Shown here: piece after piece, positions 25,088 through 34,652 of the stretch
Layout: the number at the start of each line of letters is the position of its first letter
Numbering within the stretch: position 1 is the stretch's first letter
Assembly: GCF_001613365.1 (NCBI RefSeq)
Contig: NZ_BDCF01000010.1
Coordinates: forward strand, 62,001 to 126,000
Direction: 5' to 3'
Source of the DNA: Nocardia xishanensis NBRC 101358
Lineage (GTDB): Bacteria; Actinomycetota; Actinomycetes; Mycobacteriales; Mycobacteriaceae
DNA length: 64,000 nt
Translations under genes and position numbers: made by a program
Notes under the pieces: model-generated
The model's input: only the letters and a program-made list of their open reading frames with translations
What the model was told of the DNA's origin: nothing
Database searches by the model: none

Positions 25088-25555
25088 ATGGGAACCACAT
25101 CGACCGGATCCGTCGCGTTCATCCGCGCCACCTGGCACAGCTCGATCGTCGGCAAGGCCCTGGAGGGCTTCACCGCCGAATACACCGACCTCGGCTTCGA
25201 CCCAGCCACCATCGACGTCTTCGAGGTGCCGGGCGCGTTCGAGATCCCGCTGCACGCCAAGCGGCTCGCCCAGACCGGTGAGTACTCCGCGATCGTGGCG
25301 GCCGCGCTGGTCGTCGACGGCGGCATCTACCGGCACGATTTCGTCGCCTCCGCCGTGATCGACGGACTGATGCGCGTGCAGCTGGACACCGACGTGCCGG
25401 TCTTCTCCGTCGTGCTCACCCCGCACCACTTCCACGAGCACAGCGAGCACGTCGACTACTTCACCGGGCACTTCGTGACCAAGGGCGCCGAGGCCGCCCG
25501 AGCGCTGGCGACCACGCTCAGTTCGCTGCGCGCGCTGCCCGCCGCGGCCGAATAG
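25088..25555 (+). CDS. ribH: 6,7-dimethyl-8-ribityllumazine synthase (type II)
   Basis: A 155-aa enzyme of riboflavin synthesis that joins 5-amino-6-ribitylaminouracil and dihydroxybutanone phosphate. The family path is visible: FIRATWHSSIVGKALEGF, VFEVPGAFEIPLHAKRLA, the catalytic region GGIYRHDFVASAVIDGLMRVQLDTDVPVFSVVL broken over about 80-112, and the His-rich TPHHFHEHSEH. The RHDFV motif in place of the type I motif, and the His-rich loop, point to the RibH2 class (decamers, as in Brucella). No other rib gene is near, so this is probably a second, non-operonic lumazine synthase. Confidence 0.88.
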   Translation: MGTTSTGSVAFIRATWHSSIVGKALEGFTAEYTDLGFDPATIDVFEVPGAFEIPLHAKRLAQTGEYSAIVAAALVVDGGIYRHDFVASAVIDGLMRVQLDTDVPVFSVVLTPHHFHEHSEHVDYFTGHFVTKGAEAARALATTLSSLRALPAAAE

Positions 25556-25568
25556 CTCCGGCCGCGGC
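25541..25568. terminator. Hairpin overlapping the ribH stop codon
   Basis: A perfect 10-bp stem (GCCGCGGCCG / CGGCCGCGGC) with an 8-base loop containing the ribH stop. It serves both convergent genes. Confidence 0.65.
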
Positions 25569-25576
25569 GGACCCGG

Positions 25577-27031
25577 TCACTTGAACTTGGTCATGCAGGC
25601 CTGCTCGCCGTCGAGCACGCCGGTGCGGAACGCCTCGAGCCGCTGGTAGCCGCTCTTCACCACCTTGCCGTCCACGTCGGCGGCGGCCAGCCCATCGGCG
25701 AGCAGTCCGGAGACGGCCTCGTCGAGGTCGTTCGCCGAGAGGCGGGGGTCGCTGGTCGGCTCGCTCAGCTTGGTGGTGAAGGCGCCGCTGAGGCAGGCGG
25801 TGCGCAGGCCCGCGGTCTCCGCACCGGTCAGCGAGAGCTTGCGCTCCTGCTGCACGGCGAGCATGTAGCGGGAGACGAACACGACGAACGCGTTGTAGTC
25901 ACCCTGCACGACCGCGGACAGCGGCTCGCCGTCGCCGTCGAGCGGGCCGCCGCGCTCGGCCAGTTTCGGTATGTTCGTGCCGATCGTGTTCGTGCTGGGG
26001 CAGTACGAGACCGGTTCGGTGGCGGTCACCTTCGAGCAGTTGCGCACCACACCGGAGTAGTCGAACTTCGGTGCCGCGGCGAGCGGGAAGGTCTTGGCCA
26101 GCGCCTGGCTCACGCTGGTCAGCGAGACCTGGTCCACCGGAAGCTGCTGGCTCTCCTCGTCGTCCACCTCGAAGGTCACCGGCAGGTCGCCGCGACGCTG
26201 CTTGATCTCCTTCTTGTCGATCCTCTTGCAGGCCTCGGCGCCCTCGGTGTAGCCGAGTTGCACGGCGGTCACCCGCTCGAACGCCGAACCGTGCACGTTG
26301 TCGGGGTCGCTGGGATCGGTGTCGCGCACCGCGATGGTGGCGCCGAGCACGCCGTCCAGTCCGTCGGTCATGTTCATGGTGAAGTGCGCCGCGTCGCCCT
26401 CGGCGACATGCCGCAGGAAAACACCCGCCAGGCAGTCGGCCTGCTGCTCCTTGACCAGCGCGCCGGTGAACAGCCCGGCGATCTTGGCCTGCCCCTGGAT
26501 GGCGTGCCCGTACTCGTGCGCGAGCACCATCACCACCGACATCGGGCCGTACTTGTCCTCCAGCAGCGGAAGCAGCACCCTGCGGTCCCAGCCGATGGTG
26601 TGGTCGAGCCCGCAGTAGGCCGCGTTGACCAGCTTGTAGGTGTCGGCCTTGCAGAATTTCACCGACTGCTCCTTGGGGGCGCGCGCGTCCCAGGAGATGT
26701 ACTTGTCCACCGGCTTGAATGCGCCTGGAAAAGTCTTGGCGTACTCGACCTTCCAGTACTCCTCGATGTCGGCGATGGCGTTGAGGGCGAGCCGGTCGAC
26801 CCGTCCGCCGTCGCCGTTCTCCGCCGTCAGCGGCGCGTCGGGCACGCCGGGACGCGGGCCGCTCGGGCCGGTGCTGGTCGCCGCGCCCGCCACCACCCAC
26901 GGGTTGTCCGGATCGGCGGCGGTGACGCCCGCCGAGCTCGTCGTGGTCTGTGAGCTAGCGCAGCCCGTGAGCGCAGCGCCGACCACCGTCAGCACCGCGA
27001 TCGCGGCGAACCGCAGCCGTTTGGTCCTCAT
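25577..27031 (-). CDS. Neutral zinc metallopeptidase, lipoprotein
   Basis: A 484-aa exported lipoprotein: basic start, hydrophobic core and lipobox LTGC with Cys24. The zinc site HEYGH (172-176) sits in VMVLAHEYGHAIQGQ, and KEQQADCLAGVF (about 195-206) supplies the third ligand region of the PF04228 neutral zinc metallopeptidase family. A C-terminal domain (about 290-484) with several Cys is specific to the mycobacterial-type members. It is predicted to act at the outer face of the membrane on unknown substrates. The ATG at 27031 has a GGGGAGGAAG site. It is convergent with ribH. Confidence 0.9.
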   Translation of the reverse strand: MRTKRLRFAAIAVLTVVGAALTGCASSQTTTSSAGVTAADPDNPWVVAGAATSTGPSGPRPGVPDAPLTAENGDGGRVDRLALNAIADIEEYWKVEYAKTFPGAFKPVDKYISWDARAPKEQSVKFCKADTYKLVNAAYCGLDHTIGWDRRVLLPLLEDKYGPMSVVMVLAHEYGHAIQGQAKIAGLFTGALVKEQQADCLAGVFLRHVAEGDAAHFTMNMTDGLDGVLGATIAVRDTDPSDPDNVHGSAFERVTAVQLGYTEGAEACKRIDKKEIKQRRGDLPVTFEVDDEESQQLPVDQVSLTSVSQALAKTFPLAAAPKFDYSGVVRNCSKVTATEPVSYCPSTNTIGTNIPKLAERGGPLDGDGEPLSAVVQGDYNAFVVFVSRYMLAVQQERKLSLTGAETAGLRTACLSGAFTTKLSEPTSDPRLSANDLDEAVSGLLADGLAAADVDGKVVKSGYQRLEAFRTGVLDGEQACMTKFK

Positions 27032-27318
27032 CAGGTCTTCCTCCCCGGTCCTGCGGGCCCTCGCCCGCGCCGCCGCCGGACGGTGGTCTACCCACACCGC
27101 CGGTCGAGCGTTCACATGGTAATCGCTGACATCCCTACGCGCGTATCGCGTTGGGGCGCCCTCGGTTAGGCATCGGAGCCCACCACCGCCCAGGAATCGC
27201 GGCGCGCAACCACCTTCGCGCCGGGTGAATGCCACGCACACTCCGCACGCCCCACATAGGCATCGCCTGTGTGAGGCGTGGATTCGGGACGTGCGAACAG
27301 CACGAGGGTCCGCGCCGG

Positions 27319-28260
27319 TCAGGCCTCGAGCCGCAGCACGGCGAACACCGCGCGGTGATCCGATCCCGGGATGGACAGGCTCTCCATCTGTTCCGCGGTG
27401 CCGCCGGCGACCAGGATGTGGTCGATACCGATCACCGGTCCCCATGGCCGGTCGGTCGGATAGGTGGGCAGCGGGCCCGCGCCCGCGAGATCGGCGGCGG
27501 AGTCGAATCGGCCGCCGACCAGATCGCGGAAGGCCGAATGATCGCGTGTCGCATTGAAATCCGCGCCGACGAGTGCGGGACCGGCTTGCGCGTCGAGGAT
27601 TTCACGGATCTGTCTCATCTCCGCGCTCCATGCGGCGAAATCCAGCGGCGGCGGCATCGGGTGGAAGGCGTAGACGGCGACCGGACCGCGCTGCGGGTGC
27701 TCCATCGTCGCCGAGAGATTCGCCATCACGAAGCCGTCGTATTTCCTGGTGTCGCGCAACGGGTATCGGCTGAAGATGCCGCTGCCCGATCCCCAGGTCC
27801 CCGGTTCCAGGTAGTGGTACGGGAGCTCGCCCGCCAGTTCTGTAGTGAGCCGCGCGGCCGCTTCGGACGTCAGCTCCTCGAGCGTGAGCACGTCCACGCG
27901 GCGCTCGCGCACCTCGCGCACCACCACGGGCAGGTCGGCGCCGCCGAACAGCAGATTCGACTGGAGCACCCGGATCTCCGGGCCGCTCGCGGCGCGCCCG
28001 TCCGCCACGAACAACGGCAGCTGCGTCCACAGCACCGCGACCGCGACGACTCCCGCGGCCGCCGCGCTTCGCCACCCCCGTGCGACGACGAACAACAGCA
28101 ACCCGACCATCGCGCCGAGCATCAGATACGACGCCCCGGAAGCGACGAGCACCGGCATCTGCCGTTGCCAGGTGCTGAAATACAACACGACGCCCACGAT
28201 TCCGACGGCCAGGGCGCACCACCCGAGACCGAGCAGCACCCGGTTCACCCATACACGCAT
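27319..28260 (-). CDS. Membrane endonuclease/exonuclease/phosphatase-family protein
   Basis: A 313-aa protein. Three membrane segments lie in the first 85 residues (about 7-29, 38-60, 65-84). An EEP-fold domain follows: VLQSNLLFG, TLEELTSEAAARL, GTGIFS-like GSGSGIFSRYP, GADFNATRDHSAFRD, and the final IDHILV ... SIPGSDHRAVFAVL with the catalytic Asp-His. Members cleave phosphodiesters or sphingomyelin-like lipids; the catalytic part would face outward if the helices orient as predicted. The substrate is not inferable. It lies directly downstream of glnE's reading direction start region but in its own unit. Confidence 0.85.
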   Translation of the reverse strand: MRVWVNRVLLGLGWCALAVGIVGVVLYFSTWQRQMPVLVASGASYLMLGAMVGLLLFVVARGWRSAAAAGVVAVAVLWTQLPLFVADGRAASGPEIRVLQSNLLFGGADLPVVVREVRERRVDVLTLEELTSEAAARLTTELAGELPYHYLEPGTWGSGSGIFSRYPLRDTRKYDGFVMANLSATMEHPQRGPVAVYAFHPMPPPLDFAAWSAEMRQIREILDAQAGPALVGADFNATRDHSAFRDLVGGRFDSAADLAGAGPLPTYPTDRPWGPVIGIDHILVAGGTAEQMESLSIPGSDHRAVFAVLRLEA

Positions 28261-28421
28261 GCGATCGACCCTAGGCGGGCTCGCCTGCGAAAAGCTTGCG
28301 CGGTCCATAACGCCACAGGATCCGCACAATTCCTCCACTCGCCGTCGCCGAACGCGCAGGTTCGCATCACTGTCGGCTGCGGTGGGCGTGACGGGGCATC
28401 CGCCGGCGGCGTAGGACGCGC

Positions 28422-31400
28422 TCAGCCCCCGAAGACGCGCTCCACCACCGCTTTCGCGCGCCGCGTGACGCGCATGTAGTTGTCGAGGAACTCGCTGCCG
28501 TCGTCGTTGCGCCAACCCGCCACTCGCGCGACCGCCGAGAGCAGGCGGCCGGGGCCGGGCAGCTGATCGGTGGCCTTGCCGCGCACCAGGACCAGGGCGT
28601 TGCGCGCCTCGGTCGCGGTGAGCCAGGCGTCGCGCAGCAGCGCGACATCCTCGGCGTCGAGCAGCTTCGTCTCTTCGATGACGTCGAGCGTTTCCAGGGT
28701 GGAGGTGTTGTGCAGCGCGGGCACCTCGTGGGCGTGGCGCAGCTGCATGAGCTGCACGGTCCACTCGATGTCGGCCAGGCCGCCACGGCCGAGCTTGGTG
28801 TGCGTCGCGGGGTTCGCGCCGCGCGGCAGGCGTTCGGCGTCGACTCTGGCCTTGATGCGCCGGATCTCGCGCACCGCCTCCGCCGAGACACCGCCCGCCG
28901 GGTAACGCACCTTGTCGATGACGTGCAGGAAGCGCAGTCCGAGCTCTTGATCGCCCGCGATCTGGTGGGCACGCAGCAGCGCCTGCACCTCCCACGGCTG
29001 GGCCCACTGTTCGTAGTAGGCGCGGTAGGCCGCGAGGGTGCGCACCAGCGCGCCGTTGCGTCCCTCCGGCCGCAGTCCCGCGTCGACATGCAGCGGCGGG
29101 TCTGTGCTCGGCGCGCCAAGCATCCGCTGCACCTTCTCGGCGACGCCGATGGCCCATTTCACGGCCTTGGTCTCGTCCTCGCCGGGACGCGGATCGCAGA
29201 CGAACAGCACGTCGGCGTCGGAGCCGTAGCCGAGCTCCATCCCGCCGAGCCTGCCCATCCCGATCACCGCGAAGTCGGCGGGCGCTGGCGCTCCGCTCTC
29301 CGCCTCGGTCGCCCGGATCACCGCCGAGAGCGCGGCTTCCAGCACCGCCACCCACACCGACGACAGCGCCTGGCACACCTGCGGAACCTCGAGCATGCCG
29401 AGCAGATCGGCCGAGGCGACCCTGGCGAGTTCGTGCCTGCGCAGCGAACGGGCGGCCGCCACAGCGCGTTTCGGGTCCTCGTAACGGGACGCCGCCATGA
29501 GGATGCCGCGCGCGACGTCCTCCGGCTGCGGGACCAGCAGCAGCGAACCGCCGGGTCCGTCGGCGTACATGCGGATCGTTTCCGGCGCGTTGATCAGCAG
29601 ATCGGGCAGGTATTCCGAGGAGCCGAGCACGATCATCAGCCGCTGCGCGATCGCGCCCTCGTCGCGCAGTTCGCGCAGGAACCAGATCTGATCGGCCAGC
29701 CCCTCCGACACCCGGCGGTAGGCGAGCAGGCCCGCGTCGGGATTCGGTGTGTCACCGAGCCATTCGAGCAGGGTGGGCAGCAGCAGCGCCTGGATGCGAC
29801 CCTTGCGCGAGACCCCGCCGGTGAGCGCCTTGAGATGGCCGAGCGCGTTCTCCGGCGCCGCGTAGCCGAGCGCGGCCAGCTGCCGGACGGCGGCGTCCGG
29901 GCTCAGCCGCAGCGCGTCGGAATCCATCCGCGCCACCGCGTCCAGCAGCGGCCGGTAGAACAGCTTCGCGTGCAATCGCCGCACCCGCACCGCGTTCCGG
30001 CGGATCTCGGAGCCGAGCACGCCGACCGCGTCCTGCCTGCCGTCGGGACGGATGTGGGAGGCGCGAGCCAGCCAGCGCATGCCCTCCTCGTCATCGACCG
30101 CGGGCAGTGTGTGGGTGCGCTTGAGCCGTTGCAACTGCAACCGATGTTCGAGCAGCCGCAGGAATTCGTAGGAGGCGGTGAGATTCGCGGCGTCGTCCCT
30201 GCCGACGTAGCCGCCCGCGGCGAGCGCGGTCAGCGCCTCCACGGTGCCCTGCACGTGCAGCGACTCGTCCACCCTGCCGTGCACCAATTGCAGCAGCTGC
30301 ACGGCGAATTCGACATCGCGCAGGCTGCCGTGCCCGAGTTTGAGTTCGCGTTCCCGCAGGTCGGCGGGCACCAGGTCTTCCACGCGGCGGCGCATCGCCT
30401 GCACGTCGGCGACGAAATCGGGCCGCTCCGAGGCGGTCCAGACCATCGGCATCACCGCGTCGCGGTACTGGCGCCCGAGCTCGAGATCGCCCGTCATCGG
30501 ACGGTTCTTCAGCAGCGCCTGGAACTCCCAGGTGCGCGCCCACCGCTTGTAGTAGGCGAGGTGCGACTCCAGGGTGCGCACCAGCGCACCCTGCTTGCCC
30601 TCGGGGCGCAGCGCCGCGTCCACCTCGAAGAAGGCCAGACTGCCGACGCTCATCATCTCGGCGGCCAACCGGGTCGCGATCGCGTCGGCGGGTTCGGCGA
30701 CGAACACCACGTCCACGTCGCTGACGTAATTCAGTTCGCACGCACCGCTTTTGCCCATCGCGATCACCGCGAGCCGGACCGGGACCCGACCGTCCTTGCA
30801 TACCCGCGCGACCGCGACCGCGAGCGCCGCGGTGAGCGCGGCGTCGGCCAGATCGGTGAGATGCCTGCCGACCATCTGATACGGCAGCACCGGCTCGTTC
30901 TCGACGGTGGCCGCCAGATCCAGTGCGGCGAGCAGCATCAGCTGATCGCGATAGCGCCTGCGCAGCAGCGGCACCGCTTCCGGCCCCGCGATCCCCGCGC
31001 GGAACAGCAGCGCGTCCGTCCCCGACGCGTGCCCCTCTTCCGGCACCGCGTCGACGGCGTCGAGCAGGTCGGCGAGCACGTCCTCGCGCGTCGGCAGCGC
31101 GTCACGGCGCAGCAGCTGCCACGAGGCGGGTTCGGCGACCATATGGTCGCCGAAGGCGCTCGACGAGCCGAGCAGCGCGAAAAGCCTGCCGCGCAAGGAC
31201 TTATCGGTGCGCAGTGCGGAATCGACTGCGGCCCAGTCGCTTCCGAGCCCTTCGCGGAGACGCATCAGGGTGCTCAGCGCCAGGTCGGCGTCGGGCGCCC
31301 TGGACAGCGACCAGAGGACCGGGATGCTTTCGACGTTGTCCCAGCCCAATTCGCGCAGCGAAGCCGCGGCCGTCGGCTCGAGCAATCCAAGCCGACCGAC

Positions 31401-31439
31401 ACCGGGGACAGCTGAGCGCGCAGACGGTGGCCGGACCAT
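28422..31439 (-). CDS. glnE: Bifunctional glutamine synthetase adenylyltransferase/deadenylyltransferase
   Basis: A 1005-aa enzyme that adds AMP to, and removes it from, Tyr406 of GlnA1. The N-terminal adenylyl-removing nucleotidyltransferase has [14 protein letters not shown] (around 235-248) and [17 protein letters not shown]. The C-terminal adenylyltransferase has [17 protein letters not shown] and [17 protein letters not shown]. Each is followed by its helical GlnD-PII-uridylyltransferase-like domain (the segment around [16 protein letters not shown] and [18 protein letters not shown]). Full length for the actinobacterial family (about 1000). It starts 36 bases after glnA2, so glnA2-glnE form one minus-strand operon as in M. 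tuberculosis. Confidence 0.97.
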   Translation of the reverse strand: MVRPPSARSAVPGVGRLGLLEPTAAASLRELGWDNVESIPVLWSLSRAPDADLALSTLMRLREGLGSDWAAVDSALRTDKSLRGRLFALLGSSSAFGDHMVAEPASWQLLRRDALPTREDVLADLLDAVDAVPEEGHASGTDALLFRAGIAGPEAVPLLRRRYRDQLMLLAALDLAATVENEPVLPYQMVGRHLTDLADAALTAALAVAVARVCKDGRVPVRLAVIAMGKSGACELNYVSDVDVVFVAEPADAIATRLAAEMMSVGSLAFFEVDAALRPEGKQGALVRTLESHLAYYKRWARTWEFQALLKNRPMTGDLELGRQYRDAVMPMVWTASERPDFVADVQAMRRRVEDLVPADLRERELKLGHGSLRDVEFAVQLLQLVHGRVDESLHVQGTVEALTALAAGGYVGRDDAANLTASYEFLRLLEHRLQLQRLKRTHTLPAVDDEEGMRWLARASHIRPDGRQDAVGVLGSEIRRNAVRVRRLHAKLFYRPLLDAVARMDSDALRLSPDAAVRQLAALGYAAPENALGHLKALTGGVSRKGRIQALLLPTLLEWLGDTPNPDAGLLAYRRVSEGLADQIWFLRELRDEGAIAQRLMIVLGSSEYLPDLLINAPETIRMYADGPGGSLLLVPQPEDVARGILMAASRYEDPKRAVAAARSLRRHELARVASADLLGMLEVPQVCQALSSVWVAVLEAALSAVIRATEAESGAPAPADFAVIGMGRLGGMELGYGSDADVLFVCDPRPGEDETKAVKWAIGVAEKVQRMLGAPSTDPPLHVDAGLRPEGRNGALVRTLAAYRAYYEQWAQPWEVQALLRAHQIAGDQELGLRFLHVIDKVRYPAGGVSAEAVREIRRIKARVDAERLPRGANPATHTKLGRGGLADIEWTVQLMQLRHAHEVPALHNTSTLETLDVIEETKLLDAEDVALLRDAWLTATEARNALVLVRGKATDQLPGPGRLLSAVARVAGWRNDDGSEFLDNYMRVTRRAKAVVERVFGG

Positions 31440-31475
31440 AGTCTTTAAACTACATGGCCGCGCCGCGCGCCCAGG

Positions 31476-32816
31476 TCACAGTCCGAGGTACTCCTTGAGC
31501 TCGAACGGAGTCACCTGGCTGCGGTAATCGGCCCACTCACGGCGCTTGTTGCGCAGGAAGAAGTCGAACACGTGCTCGCCGAGGGTCTCGGCGACCAGCT
31601 CCGAGCGCTCCATCGCCTGCAATGCCTCGTCCAGCGTGCCAGGCAGCTCGCGGAAGCCCATCGCGCGCCGCTCGGCGGTGGTCAGCGACCACACGTCGTC
31701 CTCGGCCTCCGGCGGCAGCGTGTAGCCCTTCTCGATGCCGCGCATACCCGCCGCGAGCAGCACCGCGAACGCCAGGTAGGGGTTGCAGGCGGAATCTGGG
31801 CTCCGGATCTCGACGCGACGCGAGGACGACTTGTTCGGCGTGTACATCGGCACGCGCACCAGCGCGGAGCGGTTGGACCGGCCCCACGAGGCCGCGGTCG
31901 GGGCCTCGCCGCCGTGGATGAGCCGCTTGTAGGAGTTCACCCACTGGTTGGTGATCGCGCTGATCTCCGGCGCGTGCTCCAGGATGCCCGCGATGAACGC
32001 GCGGGCGGTCTCGGAGAGGTTGATCGGGTCGTCGGGGTCGGCGAACGCGTTGTTCTCGCCCTCGAACAGGCTCATGTGCGTGTGCATCGCCGAGCCCGGG
32101 TACTGGGCGAACGGCTTGGGCATGAAGGTGGCCCGCACGCCCTCGTCGATGGCCACTTCCTTGATCAGATAGCGGAAGGTCATCACGTTGTCGGCCATGG
32201 ACAGCGCGTCGGCGTAGCGCAGGTCGATCTCCTGCTGGCCGGGCGCGCCCTCGTGGTGGCTGAACTCCACCGAGATGCCCATCGACTCGAGCGCGTCGAT
32301 GGCGTGGCGCCGGAAGTTCGGGGCCGAGTCGTGCACCGCCTGGTCGAAGAAGCCGCCGGAGTCGGCGGGCTGGGGCTGGGTGCCGTCCTGCGGGCCGTTC
32401 TTCAGCAGGAAGAACTCGATCTCCGGGTGCACGTAGCAGCTGAACCCGACATCGCCCGCCTTGTTCAGCTGCCTGCGCAGCACGTGGCGCGGGTCGGCCC
32501 AGGACGGCGAGCCATCGGGCATGGTGATGTCGCAGAACATGCGCGCGGAGTGCTGATGGCCCTTGCTGGTGGCCCAAGGCAGCACCTGGAAAGTGGAAGG
32601 ATCCGGGCGGGCGACCATATCGGCCTCCGACACCCGGGCGAAACCCTCGATGGCCGACCCGTCGAAGCCGATGCCCTCCTCGAAGGCGCCCTCGAGCTCG
32701 GCGGGAGCGATGGCCACGGATTTCAGATAACCCAAGACGTCGGTGAACCAGAGCCGCACGAAGCGGATGTCCCGCTCTTCGAGCGTCCGCAGCACGAATT
32801 CCTTCTGGCGATCCAT
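31476..32816 (-). CDS. glnA2: Glutamine synthetase type I homologue (GlnA2)
   Basis: A 446-aa protein, the same length as Rv2222c GlnA2, and starting MDRQKEFVLRTLEERDI as that protein does; this fixes the start at 32816. GS motifs are present: GFDGSAIEGFARVSEAD, YVHPEIEFFLL, HHEGAPGQQEIDLRY, GSAMHTHMSLFEG, NRSALVRVPMYTP and EIRSPDSACNPYLAF. The adenylylation loop Tyr of GlnA1 is not conserved (the corresponding loop reads PPEAEDDVWSLT), so GlnE probably does not modify it. It is either a lower-activity GS or a gamma-glutamyl ligase for other amines. It is co-transcribed with glnE. Confidence 0.95.
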   Translation of the reverse strand: MDRQKEFVLRTLEERDIRFVRLWFTDVLGYLKSVAIAPAELEGAFEEGIGFDGSAIEGFARVSEADMVARPDPSTFQVLPWATSKGHQHSARMFCDITMPDGSPSWADPRHVLRRQLNKAGDVGFSCYVHPEIEFFLLKNGPQDGTQPQPADSGGFFDQAVHDSAPNFRRHAIDALESMGISVEFSHHEGAPGQQEIDLRYADALSMADNVMTFRYLIKEVAIDEGVRATFMPKPFAQYPGSAMHTHMSLFEGENNAFADPDDPINLSETARAFIAGILEHAPEISAITNQWVNSYKRLIHGGEAPTAASWGRSNRSALVRVPMYTPNKSSSRRVEIRSPDSACNPYLAFAVLLAAGMRGIEKGYTLPPEAEDDVWSLTTAERRAMGFRELPGTLDEALQAMERSELVAETLGEHVFDFFLRNKRREWADYRSQVTPFELKEYLGL

Positions 32817-32951
32817 GTCCGCGAGCGTAAGCATCCGGCGTTAAATCCGTGTTACATCCGTGCTCGGGATTGCGTTTCAGGTGCGAGAGGGACTATCTGG
32901 AACGAAGTTCACCGTCGCCGCGGTGTGACGGTGAGCACTTCCGCCACACCG

Positions 32952-34484
32952 TCAGCAGGTCAGCCTCGGCTCGGGGACCTTCAGATCGACCAGGTAGGCG
33001 ATCACCGCGGAGTCCAGGCACTCGTCGCCCGCCACCAGCGCGGCGGTGTGGCGGTTGCCCTGGAAGGTGATCAACGCGGCGTCCAGCTGGGCGGCCAGGT
33101 CGACGCCCGCCTGATACGGCGTGGCTGGGTCGTCGGTCGTCGAAACCACCACGACCTTCGGCAGGCCCGCCACGGAGATCCGATGCGGGTTGCCGCTGTT
33201 GGGCACCGGCCAGCTCGCGCACAGTTCCAGCGGGGCCTTACCGGTGCCGCGGCCGTCGTCCAGGAACGGCGCGGCCTTGCGGTACTCGGTGTCCTGCCGG
33301 CCCGCAACCGCGGGATCGGTGACCCGAGGGTCGTCGACGCAGCGGATGGCGTTGAAGGCGTCCTGGGTGTTGTTGTAGGTGCCGTCGTCGCGGCGGCCGT
33401 CGTACATGTCGGCCAGTTGCAGCAGGGTGTCGCCGCGACCGTCGCGCAGTTCGTCCAGGCCGAGGGTGAGCACCTGCCACAGGTCGTCGGAGTACAGCGT
33501 CTGGGTGACGCCGGTCATGGCGTCGCTGTAGCCGAGGCCGCGCGGGTCGGTGGTCTCGGCGGGCTTGTCCCAGAGCGGGTTCACCAGCTGGCGGAAACGC
33601 GCGACGGCCTGGGCCGGATCGGTGCCCAGCGGGCAGTCCGGTTCCTTCGTGCAGTGCTGGGCGTAGGCGTCGAACGCCGTCTGGAAGCCCGCCGCCTGGT
33701 GCAGCGATTCCTGCACCGGATCCTTCGACGAGTCGACCGCGCCGTCCAGCACCAGGGCGCGCACCCGGTCCGGGAACTGCTCCGCGTACAGCGAGCCGAG
33801 CTTGGTGCCGTACGAGTAGCCGAGGTAGCTGAGCTTCGGGTCGCCGAGCACCGCCCTGATCACGTCCATGTCCCGCACCACCTCGCGGGTGCCGACGTGC
33901 GCGAGCAGCGCGTCACCGCTGCGCTCGACGCACTTGTCGGCGTACTCCTTGTTCTCGGCCTCCGCGGCCGCGATGCCCTCGGGGGTGTTCTCCTCCGGAC
34001 GCTCGGCGCGCTCCGCGTCGGTCTCCTGCGGCGTCAGGCACAGGATCGACGGCGTCGACGCGCCGACACCACGCGGATCGAAACCGACCCGATCGAAGCG
34101 CTCCGACAGGGGCGTGCGATTGGCGATCCCCGACATCGACAACCCCGCGACGCCCGGCCCGCCGGGATTCATGAGCAGCGACCCGATCTTCGCCCCCGAC
34201 GCGGGAATCCTGCTCAACGCGATTTGCGCCGTCGGACCGTCCGGCTTCGCGTAATCGATCGGCACGGCGATCTTCGTGCACTGCGCGTTCGGCGGGAACC
34301 GGTCGTCCGGATCACCGAACCCATCGCACTCTCCCCACTGCGGCGTCTGCTGGTAGAACCGCTCCAACCCCTGCTCCGGCGCAGGCATCGGCCCCTTCGG
34401 CTCCGCTTGCTCGACGGTGCACCCCGCCGCAACCACGGCAAGCACCGCCGCCACCAGCACACCACGCCCACGCCGCCATCGCAT
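32952..34484 (-). CDS. caeA: CaeA/Hip1-like lipoprotein hydrolase
   Basis: A 510-aa exported Ser hydrolase: signal with lipobox (Cys22), oxyanion segment LLMNPGGPGVAG, the nucleophile elbow GYSYGTKLG (Ser224), Asp in VVSTTDDPATP, and His in FQGNRHTA at the end of a TAP-like C-terminal domain. M. tuberculosis Hip1 (Rv2224c) is a cell-envelope protease that cleaves GroEL2 and shapes immune recognition, and lies at the same place after glnA2. Here only one copy is found where M. tuberculosis has two (Rv2223c and Rv2224c). Symbol assigned by synteny and motif match. Confidence 0.87.
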   Translation of the reverse strand: MRWRRGRGVLVAAVLAVVAAGCTVEQAEPKGPMPAPEQGLERFYQQTPQWGECDGFGDPDDRFPPNAQCTKIAVPIDYAKPDGPTAQIALSRIPASGAKIGSLLMNPGGPGVAGLSMSGIANRTPLSERFDRVGFDPRGVGASTPSILCLTPQETDAERAERPEENTPEGIAAAEAENKEYADKCVERSGDALLAHVGTREVVRDMDVIRAVLGDPKLSYLGYSYGTKLGSLYAEQFPDRVRALVLDGAVDSSKDPVQESLHQAAGFQTAFDAYAQHCTKEPDCPLGTDPAQAVARFRQLVNPLWDKPAETTDPRGLGYSDAMTGVTQTLYSDDLWQVLTLGLDELRDGRGDTLLQLADMYDGRRDDGTYNNTQDAFNAIRCVDDPRVTDPAVAGRQDTEYRKAAPFLDDGRGTGKAPLELCASWPVPNSGNPHRISVAGLPKVVVVSTTDDPATPYQAGVDLAAQLDAALITFQGNRHTAALVAGDECLDSAVIAYLVDLKVPEPRLTC

Positions 34485-34652
34485 GCTTCGATCCTGCCAG
34501 GAGGGGTACGCGGGACAGCCCGGTGCCTCGATTCGAGTAGTCCACTACGCGCAACAACGGCTGTGCGCGTCATAACAATGGCAAACGCTCGTAATCGAAT
34601 CCGGGGCCGCGCGCCACTGTCGACGGAGGCGCGGCGAAGGGAGTTCGTCGCC
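34485..34652. promoter_or_regulatory. Divergent intergenic promoter region
   Basis: These 168 bases lie between the caeA-like gene (minus) and the three-gene cluster (plus) and must carry both promoters. An A/T-richer patch near 34565-34585 is the likely core for the cluster. An ATG at 34578 in the cluster frame lacks a ribosome site. Confidence 0.4.

Noticed and set aside
28710..31415. Long His/Arg/Gln-rich plus-strand open frame opposite glnE
   Set aside because: Antisense shadow of the unmistakable glnE gene.
32840..32855. GTAAC-n6-TTAAC on the minus strand before glnA2, resembling half a GlnR box
   Set aside because: Only one half site with one mismatching pentamer; the second half is absent.
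31572..34652. A very long plus-strand open frame running antisense through glnA2 and the caeA-like gene into the 948-aa gene
   Set aside because: It is the mirror frame of two well-supported minus-strand genes in a high-GC genome. Only the part from 34653 has a ribosome site and independent protein character.
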